Source: Magicicada septendecula (taxonomy: Eukaryota; Arthropoda; Insecta; Hemiptera; Cicadidae). Taken from it: a stretch of 64,000 nt of DNA. The number at the start of each line of letters is the position of its first letter. Within the stretch, counting starts at the first letter, position 1. Shown here one piece after another: positions 56,050 to 64,000 of this stretch. The notes beneath the pieces were generated by a model, which was not told the origin of the DNA, made no database searches, and saw only the letters and a program-made list of their open reading frames with translations. The position numbers and the translations under genes are program-made. The DNA is taken from assembly GCA_034769895.1 (NCBI GenBank), contig CM068372.1:380007910-380071909 (forward strand), read 5' to 3'.

Positions 56050-56108
56050 TTATAATAAAATAAATAAATAAGTTGTAAGTTGATGTGTATTGATGATAAA
56101 CTATTGTG
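56050..56108 (-). repeat. LTR-like direct repeat, left copy
   Basis: 59 bases identical to 63942-64000, where the window ends; the true repeat is therefore longer. If this is an LTR, the element lies on the minus strand with its 5' LTR at the right edge. TG...CA termini could not be confirmed. Confidence 0.5.
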
Positions 56109-59100
56109 GATTATGTGACTCCGATGTAATCAAGTCCAATGTAATATGTTTAATTGGTGTGTAATTGGTGTGGCTCTCGACGTCTTACTGGCCTGAAACA
56201 CTTCCTTAAGTTTCCCAGCTGGTCGAGTCCCAATGGTAGCAAGACCGGTCGAGTAGCGTAAAGTTGATGAAGAAATATATATGCTTGGCTTCGCCGAACG
56301 TTTCAAAACAAAATTTATTGTTTTGAAGGAAATTTAAAAAAAAATTATGTTTATAAAAAAAAATTATTTTAATTTTATTAATTAATTAATTAGGATCAAT
56401 TAATTAATATAGGGCTGTGAAGTTTTAAACAGTGTAATGCTCTTCTGAAAATTTTTATTAAAGTTTTAGTATAATTTAAATAATCTATCACCACTCATAA
56501 GACTGTCTGTAAACCAATCGATATTTGTTTACCTTTCTATTTTTTAGGTTATCTTCACTTACGGGTGGTAAAATCCTTGTAGATTATCAATTAGAATTAT
56601 ATTATTGGTAATTAGTATTATTGAAGAAATAAAGAACTATTAAGTATTGAAAAGTATTAATATTTTATTAAGTAATAGCAATATTGACTCTTATCGATTA
56701 GTATCGATTCTCAGGATATCGAAAAAAGTTACAAGTATATGATATAAAAATTATATAGGGTTCTTTAAACAGCCAGTTATTACCAAAGTCAGAGAAATCG
56801 GGCTAATATTTAAAAAGTATAACGTTACAATCAAATTAATAGTTATTAATAAACACAGACATTGAATAATAATTTGTAAATATAATAATTGTTTTCACCA
56901 AACAGCTGTGATGAACCACGAAGAGGCACTGGAATTGTCAAAGAAAGATGGCTGCCGTCAAGTCGATGAAAATGTTGCCGTTGCTGCTGCATTCCAAATA
57001 ATGTATTTTGACGCAATATTTCTGTTCTCGTGTCCGCAAATCTCTTGTTATATGTTGTGTAGTGACTGGTGTAGTGATTCTGGGTTGTATTTAGTGTATC
57101 TGTATAATTATTAGTTCAAACACTTTCTCCGATTCCGTCACTAATTTGGTTTAATGTATTATACAGTTTTCTAGTGTTTTATGGTGTTTTTCGGAGTAGA
57201 TTTATATTGTTCTGTGTTATGGAGTGTTACTTGATCGTTTCTGTTATAATATGATAGTTTCAGAAGTATTTTACAAGTCACTCGCGATTTCACAATAACT
57301 CACTATACACTCGCTTTGTATGACGATTATAGGTTAGGTTATTCACGTTTTCAAAGGTATGTCATGTTGACCGTTCAACTACCAATAATTAACTAACTGT
57401 TTCCTTCAGTTTCAATTAAACTCTTAGCCCATATAATATTATCCTTAACATTGTTCAAAAATATTTTCACATCCTGTGTACATTTTACTATTTCACTATA
57501 TGAATGCCTAAACTTTGGTTATTTGTCAATTTTATTCACTAGATTTGATTTAAATTAATCTTTCAGTTCATTCTGGTTATTTTCAGATTAAATAATGCCA
57601 TTTTATAGTGTTTTCTGTCCGAAAAATAGTAATTTTACTTTCAGTTTGGTATACAAACTGTTTGGAAGTCAAAACATTAAAATTTACTTCCTGTCATTAT
57701 ATAAATTCAGCCATTTTATCAGTTATATTCAATATTAATAATTCTATATTGTATTAAAAGGTTCCTATTCCCTTATTTTCTGGTAATTAATTGAATTAGT
57801 TGTATTCTGAAACATTATTCTGAAATATATGACTCCCATGTCTAAATTTCTGAGTTTAGTCATTTTATTTTTATTTATAATTCTGAATATAATTTATTAA
57901 AATCTCTCTAAATGGTATGTGCAATTATATGGCATGATCTCAAGTTTATTTTGTCTAAACCCCTTTTGTTTATTTGCATTTAATTGAGCAATTTCTCTGT
58001 TTTGATGAAGTTTGGTTTCCATTCTTTTGGCCTATGATTTTTTAACAATTTTTCTTACAAAATAATTTACAAACAATATATGATGTGTGATACCCTCTCT
58101 GACTTTTTACAAATAGTATTATAAATTAAACATGTTTTCAAATTACACAAAAACAATTAGTATTGGTTACAATACAAACAATAGTTAACACAAAATAAAG
58201 AACATTTTTTTTAAATAAATGGTTGTCTTCAAATCAGACATTTTGCAACAAAATTCCCATTTCCAACATGGAAATATGGTTTACAACAAAGGTTTTGTAC
58301 TAACTAACATCTTAACTACTCTCTACTATTTACAAGTGGTAATTATTTTTATAGTTCTGATGTTAGTTGTTTCAGACCCAAACAAATGGCCTTATATCTA
58401 AAACATTTTTAAACATTCTTGTACTATATACATTAAAACCTTATATTTATATTCTTATTTCTAACTATTATTATAAGTAGGATTTTACAGTTTTTATACA
58501 GTCTTTTATACCTTGTCTTTGGGGAATTGTACCCTGTCATTAACAAATAAATAGTATGAACCGTTCACAAAGCACTATGAAATCTGTTTTTCTTTTTTCA
58601 TGTAAAACAAAAATGTTATTTTAAACAGATTCATGTCTTATGAACAACATATTGTCACCGTACATATTTTAAGTCATTGAAAAATGCATATTTCATTGCA
58701 TCCAATGTTTGTGATTGCCAAGAATGAAACACAAGGTTCATTTTTTATAATACCCAAAACTATCACTGGTTCACTTTGCACTTATATATTATGTTAATGC
58801 TAAATGGTCGTATAGTCTTATTAACCTAATAAATTGGTTAGCGTTTTTTCAATGGAGATTTGTTCCATGGGTACTATATTATTGTTTCATCTTAGTTCAC
58901 AGGAAACTTTTACTTTGTTCACTTCTCTCTCTTAAATTTATATACATGTGGTTTTTATTTCGTTATACTTTTGTTTTTAGATATATATTTTGGGGATATA
59001 GGGATTTGGGTGTCTTTTATAAGAGCATGACGTCTTCTTCAGGATGCTGCCCTCTTCTTCTTTCTTCAGTCTTCTTTTCTCCTGCCTTCTGGGACTGGTA

Positions 59101-61756
59101 TCTTCTCCATCTGTTCTTGATGCCATCAGGTTTCTTGGGATCTTCTCCATCTTCTTCTTTAATTCAGAAATACACAACCTGTATTGGTTGATCTTGGCTT
59201 ATTTTAGGGTTTCTCTTTTATTTATTCTCCCTCGTTGTGGGTTTGGTCATATTGTGTACTGCTTTGTTATTTACTATTTTACCTTCCTGGGTTATACCTT
59301 GAAAACCTTTGGTTATGAGACTGGTCTTGGATGACTCATCACTAGTAACTCCTTTTATTTTAACTTGTATTTTCTTTATAATAATGATTTCTTTCCACAG
59401 TTGCTATGAATTAATCTATTTATATTAAACTTAATGCTTTCTTCCAACTTTAAATATTATAACTTCATTATTCTAATGATCAATTGCCATTCAATATTAT
59501 GCATACATCTGTCACGCTACAGATTGCTCCCCTCCAGAAGTAATTATTTCAGACATGTTTATGGATGAAATAATTTCTTATGATAATTTCATCATTTCTT
59601 ATAATTCATTTTCTTCTCCATTTTTATATCGACTTTTTTATATTAGAGTTTTATTAATTTTATATATATGGTTACTTGTCTTACTACTGATCCTTTTCGG
59701 ATAGTTAGTGTCTTCTGAGATATATTATAATTGTAATACATTTTCTTTCTATATCAACTTCGTGTTGTATCCTTGGGATATTAATTCCCTAACATTCCCT
59801 ATCACGTGGGCTGGGGCAGATCAGAGGGGCACTGTACGCTACTTCTCTGCTGGCCATACACCACTTCTATAAATTGAGTACAGGGGCATATCCATCCCTG
59901 CTCAAAAAACATAATGCTGCTGGAATTATCTTCAGTCAGTCATCGAATAAATAAATAAAAAGTAGTCTCATTTTCGACTAATAAAAATATCTTTGGATTC
60001 TTCACTTCGTAGTCTCTCAGATTATCTCACATTTTCTATCTTAATAAATCTTCATAATCATTATTATACTCATTACATATATATTTTTTCAAACTCTTAA
60101 CTTGTCTGATATATTTAATTTAATTATGGTTGAAAACCTTTCTTTTAATAATTCTGTTTACTGTTTACAGTGTAACTCTCTTTCTTCTTCATCTGAATTC
60201 TCTTTATACTTTCTTCTGGTTATTCATAGTATTAGCATGGTCTTTATAAATAGTCTTTCGTATTCATTATTTGAATGGTCTTAATATATTATATTTAATT
60301 TTTTAACATTGTATCTTTACATTAGATATACAGGTTGTTATATTGATCATTTTATTTAAACATTTTGGTTCTTTCCTTTCTCTTAGAAAGTTATTAATCC
60401 GTCTTCGCATTCATTAGCATTAATTCATTTATATTATATTTCATGTGGTATTTATTCTCTTTGCATTTCATATAGGTCTTATTATTATCATTGGTTCAAA
60501 ATCATCTTCTCCATCTGTTTGGTATGAGTTGTTCTTCTTCGCTCTTAATTAACTGTTTTCATTATCGTTTCATAGGTAATTAGTCTCTTTGCTTCCAAAT
60601 GTTTTTCCTTCTCTGGCATATTACACTCTTTCTTGTTATTCTTCTCTACTCCTTCAAATTCTATTGTGAATGTCTAGCATTTATTCTGGATTAACGTTAA
60701 TTCTCTTTTCTGAATTAATCACTTTATTTTCTTCTCAATTCAATCATAATTGACACATAATTATTTTTTGGAACTTGGTTAGTTTTAATGTAAAATTCAA
60801 ACTATTCTTTTTATTTAATTGAAAAATATTTCTCATAAATCCTTGTAATATGTTGATCTTATCTTGTTTCAAAGTACTGACGTTCTATCAACATTCAAAT
60901 TCTGTTTAATTCATTTATTCCCAGAATTGTTTCATTCAGAATTGTTTATAGTATTGTGATTTTACTATTATTTCTGAATGTTTTGGTATTTCTCCAAATT
61001 CAAATTCTTCTTAATTATTTACCATAAAGTTTTCTCATAAACTTAGTTATAGTAAGTTGGTCTTACTTTATTTTTAAATTTTTTGTATATTTAAGTTCAA
61101 AATTCTCTCTCTCTTTCTCTTTCTTCCATAAAGTTTTGTTCTAAATTATCAGGTTGTAGTAAGATGTACTTACATATTTTAGAATTTTTTCAATAAAAAT
61201 TCTAAATTCCTTCTTCTTATAATTCTCCAAAAGGTTCTTCTCAAAATACTAGGTTGTAAGATGTACTTACATTATTTTTGAATTTTTAAAATAAATTAAA
61301 TTCTAAAACTCACAACTCATTCTTCATAATATTTCTTCATAGAAGCTTGATTGTACACTCCTTTGATTTTTCCTGAAACGATTTCCTTCAACTCATATGT
61401 ATTGTTATGCTTATTATTTACCACAACATATGGGGTTATATTGTACTCTACACTGGCCCATTTTACTTATACTTTTGTAAGTTGATCTCCACTTTTTCTT
61501 TTCTTATAAATTTTCTTTTCTTTTATATACCCAGGAAGATGGACGATTTTCTTTACGTCGTTCCATTGCTCATATTTTTATTTATAATGTGCATTTTCTT
61601 AAATAGTCTTCATTCATAAAACCCAGTTTTGTTTCTATGTTTATTCTCCATATCATTTCCTTTCAATGATATTTATTTCGTCTCCTTCAACGTTGTTTTT
61701 CGCCGTAGTCGGTTATCATGATCCGTCCCTTTTCTTGATGTCGTGTGGTATTTGTG
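56109..61756. other. AT-rich non-coding DNA, probably 3' part of the minus-strand LTR-like element
   Basis: 5.6 kb with no reverse transcriptase, integrase or protease coding on either strand. A purine tract on the minus strand, 'ggaggggagcaatc' followed by TGTAGCGTGACAG (59535-59509), is a candidate polypurine tract/LTR start. 59811-59960 ends in (AATA)n and looks like a small LINE tail insertion. Confidence 0.4.
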
Positions 61757-63829
61757 TCAACCAGGGTCCATCATCTCAGTTGCTCTTATAAAATTTACCC
61801 TAGGGCGCGACACTCGGTTATTATTACTGTTATTATTGTTATTACTAAAGTTATAATTATAGTAATTTCGGTTAGGTGGGTAAGGGCTGTCATCATTATT
61901 GTTGGGATATGGATTTCTCTGACTGTATGGGACATTATTATGTTGGTATAAATTGTTTCTATTGTATGGATAGGGGTTGTTATCCCTAACGCCGTTAGAA
62001 TTACCGATACACTGGTTATTACACGGCGGGTTGTTAGGGCCGTCGTAATTACTGGGTTGGTTCCCTCTATCATCATATTGTATACACCAATACTTTTCTG
62101 GTCCATGTTTTGTGTTACTTGACAAATATCTGTGAGGATCTTCATCTGGGTTATCACTTATTATTTGTTTATCTGAAACACCATAAGCTGGTTTACCATC
62201 ACATATCCACTCTGAAGGAATATATTTTAGTCTAACCGTACCCTGGAACTGTCCTGGATGGCACGTTAATGGAATACATTCTGGTGATTCATCTGTGTCA
62301 TCATTACAGTCTGGTACGATATCACATTTCCATCTTTCTGTAATACACTGTCCAGTCCTGCGCTGAAATTGATCTTGTCCACATGTCGTATTCTGTTTAC
62401 CTCTGGTCCTTTCCCATTGGTACACTACTGTCTTGTGGTAAATTATTTTGGAAATTACTTCGATTCTCCTTCTATAATTCCTGGAATTCATGATGTCTTT
62501 GTCATAGGTAATTGGGATATTATTGCCATCAATCAACCCATGTTTCATCATCTCCAACTCTTCCTTAGTTTTTATCAAATTTCTTGGATACATTCTCCTT
62601 TTCCTTGGTTTAATATCTTCCTGGTTTCGGTTAGTTTCAATTTCAGGTACTACCATTACTAGTTCCTGCGTTTTATCATTTATTACTTCTTCTGGTTCTG
62701 GTTGACTATCTTCCTGCGTTTTATCATTTAGTACTTCTTCTGGTTCTGGTTGACTATCTTCCTGCGTTTTATCATTTATTACTTCTTCTGGTTCTGGTTG
62801 ACTATCTTCCTGCGTTTTATCATTTAGTACTTCTTCTGGTTCTGGTTGGCTATCATTTTTTATTTCTTCGGTCTTCTCCTTTCTTAATTCTCCCTTTTTT
62901 AATCTGTCCTCTCTTCTTTCTTTAATCCATTTTTGATGCTCCTCTCCCCTTTTTAATCTGTTCTCTCTTATCTCCTGATTTACCTCCCTTAACTCTTCTC
63001 TTAGAATTTGATTGTCTTCTCTCAATTCCTCCAATTTCTCCCCCATCTTCTCTTCCAATTTCCTGTTATCTTCTTTCAATTCTTCCTTCAATTGTCGGTT
63101 GTTCTTCTCTATCTTCTTCCTGGTTTCATCGATTTTCTGATTGGTGTTCTCAATTTTATTAATCAATTCTTCTTTGGTCGACTTGAATTCTTCCTTGAAC
63201 AATTGGTTGTCTTCCTTCAATTCTTCTAACTTCTTCCCCATCTCTTCTTCCAACTTCCTGTTGTTTTCTTCCATCTTCTCTTCCATCTTCTTGCTGTTTT
63301 CTTCCATCTTCTCTTCCATCTTCTTATTTGTTTCATCAATCTTCTTACCCAGGAATTGGTTGTCTTCCTTCAATACTTCCATGTTCTTGTTCATCCCAGT
63401 CAACTCTTCTTTTGTGGATTGGTTATCCTTCTTCAATTCTTCTTTTGTTTTTTCTATTTTATTTCCCAAATCTTCTTTTAAAGACTGGTTATCACTTCCC
63501 ATTTTCTTACTCAAGTCTTCCTTCCATTCTTCCATCTTCTTATTGGTTCCTCCAATGTCCTCTCTCATTTGCAGGAACATTTCCATGATTCTGTCCATTT
63601 TACTATCCTCCGTTGTCCTGGACTTTTCCACCTGCCTCTCCTGGACATTGACTTCCCCTGTCTGTGTAGGCATTTCGGGTTGTTCGTCTGGTTGTTCAGT
63701 TTGTTTGGACAACACCGGCGGCAATGATTCTCCCATCTCTACTGGCGTCGCCTCTTTATTGTCCATTTCTATTTCTAATTCTTTTTCGGCCTCCGCCGCC
63801 CGTTTCTTAGATGTCGCACGTCGTTGCAT
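61757..63829 (-). CDS. Coiled-coil Gag-like protein with LDLR class A-like modules, 690 aa
   Basis: Minus-strand frame; the ATG at 63829 is the first Met (the frame is open back to 63874 without ATG). Layout: basic/acidic N-terminus ('SKKRAAEAEKELE'), Pro/Glu region, a long charged coiled coil (about 75-320) with 'NKKMEEKMEEN'-type heptads, four 16-residue repeats 'DSQPEPEEV(L/I)NDKTQE' (about 328-392), then an LDLa-like module C483..F488..C495I..W500.C502D...D507C508.D..DE514..C518 with five of six Cys (position 490 is Arg), a second decayed module (C523...W541.C543DG), and an Asn/Tyr/Pro-rich tail. No signal peptide is visible. Position just downstream of a possible primer-binding site (minus-strand TGGCGCACAAC, 63937-63927) suggests a retrotransposon Gag. 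LDLa modules normally lie outside the cell, so this fusion is odd. Confidence 0.7.
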   Translation of the reverse strand: MQRRATSKKRAAEAEKELEIEMDNKEATPVEMGESLPPVLSKQTEQPDEQPEMPTQTGEVNVQERQVEKSRTTEDSKMDRIMEMFLQMREDIGGTNKKMEEWKEDLSKKMGSDNQSLKEDLGNKIEKTKEELKKDNQSTKEELTGMNKNMEVLKEDNQFLGKKIDETNKKMEEKMEENSKKMEEKMEENNRKLEEEMGKKLEELKEDNQLFKEEFKSTKEELINKIENTNQKIDETRKKIEKNNRQLKEELKEDNRKLEEKMGEKLEELREDNQILREELREVNQEIRENRLKRGEEHQKWIKERREDRLKKGELRKEKTEEIKNDSQPEPEEVLNDKTQEDSQPEPEEVINDKTQEDSQPEPEEVLNDKTQEDSQPEPEEVINDKTQELVMVVPEIETNRNQEDIKPRKRRMYPRNLIKTKEELEMMKHGLIDGNNIPITYDKDIMNSRNYRRRIEVISKIIYHKTVVYQWERTRGKQNTTCGQDQFQRRTGQCITERWKCDIVPDCNDDTDESPECIPLTCHPGQFQGTVRLKYIPSEWICDGKPAYGVSDKQIISDNPDEDPHRYLSSNTKHGPEKYWCIQYDDRGNQPSNYDGPNNPPCNNQCIGNSNGVRDNNPYPYNRNNLYQHNNVPYSQRNPYPNNNDDSPYPPNRNYYNYNFSNNNNNSNNNRVSRPRVNFIRATEMMDPG
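62667..62858 (-). repeat. Four in-frame 48-bp repeats
   Basis: Nearly identical 48-bp units alternating two versions (…EEVL… and …EEVI…), suggesting duplication of a 96-bp pair. Confidence 0.9.
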
Positions 63830-63926
63830 TTTCCCTTGAAATTCTCTGGCTTTGTAGCTGTTGCCTAGCTCCAACTAGTGATTGGGCAGAATGTATTGGC
63901 CTTCCAATCGCTAATTAAAGCCCCTA

Positions 63927-63937
63927 AAGTTGTGCGC
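63927..63937 (-). promoter_or_regulatory. Candidate primer-binding site
   Basis: Minus-strand TGGCGCACAAC begins two to five bases after the LTR-like repeat. TGGCGC is a common start of retroelement tRNA primer sites. Confidence 0.35.
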
Positions 63938-63941
63938 CAAT

Positions 63942-64000
63942 TTATAATAAAATAAATAAATAAGTTGTAAGTTGATGTGTATTGATGATAAACTATTGTG
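63942..64000 (-). repeat. LTR-like direct repeat, right copy (cut by window end)
   Basis: Identical to 56050-56108 over all 59 visible bases. Confidence 0.5.

Noticed and set aside
63141..63839. 232-codon plus-strand frame opposite the coiled-coil gene
   Set aside because: Antisense shadow of a Glu/Lys-rich coding sequence (gives Ser/Phe/Leu-rich product).

Overview
The window looks like gene-poor, repeat-dense nuclear DNA from an arthropod, most likely an insect with a large genome. I found no cellular host gene. Almost everything recognisable is a transposable element or its debris: solo LTRs with TATA promoters, many 5'-truncated non-LTR (LINE) tails, Penelope-like GIY-YIG fragments, an internally deleted mariner, Helitrons with TC...CTAG ends, a fold-back MITE, and microsatellites such as (GT)n and (GA)n. 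The organism call is an inference from this mix; nothing in the window identifies the species.

Layout. 1-41 kb: mosaic of LTR copies (1.7, 8.7-9.6, 11.7, 15.3, 25.0, 26.1, 26.9 and 32.7 kb), LINE 3' ends on both strands, Penelope remnants (6.0 and 16.1 kb), mariner (20.4-21.3 kb), Helitrons (22.4-24.7 kb) and a Helitron-derived block with a Rep N-terminal piece and an endonuclease piece (33.7-35.6 kb). 41.4-54.7 kb: an LTR copy split by a 12.8 kb Polinton/Maverick-type element. 55-64 kb: LINE debris, then a minus-strand LTR-like element carrying a 690-residue coiled-coil protein with LDL-receptor class A-like modules.

The main discovery candidate is the element at 41689-54482. It has ~1.3 kb terminal inverted repeats that begin AG and end CT, and a perfect 6-bp target duplication (GGTAGC). 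It carries an apparently intact protein-primed-type family B DNA polymerase whose start is best explained by a spliced first exon. The polymerase intron contains, on the opposite strand, a single-BIR (IAP-like) gene. Downstream on the same strand are two small proteins: one of a possible RNase H/exonuclease-like family and one OB-fold-like. No integrase, packaging ATPase, protease or capsid gene is visible. The left arm, where such genes could have been, is a scramble of duplicated polymerase pieces, an inverted copy of the OB-fold gene start, a decayed minus-strand ORF, a tRNA-like sequence and a perfect histone-type 3' stem-loop beside a CCAAT/TATA promoter.

How the parts may work together (inference): polymerase, OB-fold protein and exonuclease-like protein would form a replication module, the BIR protein would act on host cell death, and integration would need an integrase supplied in trans. 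The second notable locus is the minus-strand ORF at 61757-63829, a Gag-like coiled coil fused to LDLa-like modules, between 59-bp identical repeats 7.9 kb apart, with no polymerase gene in between.
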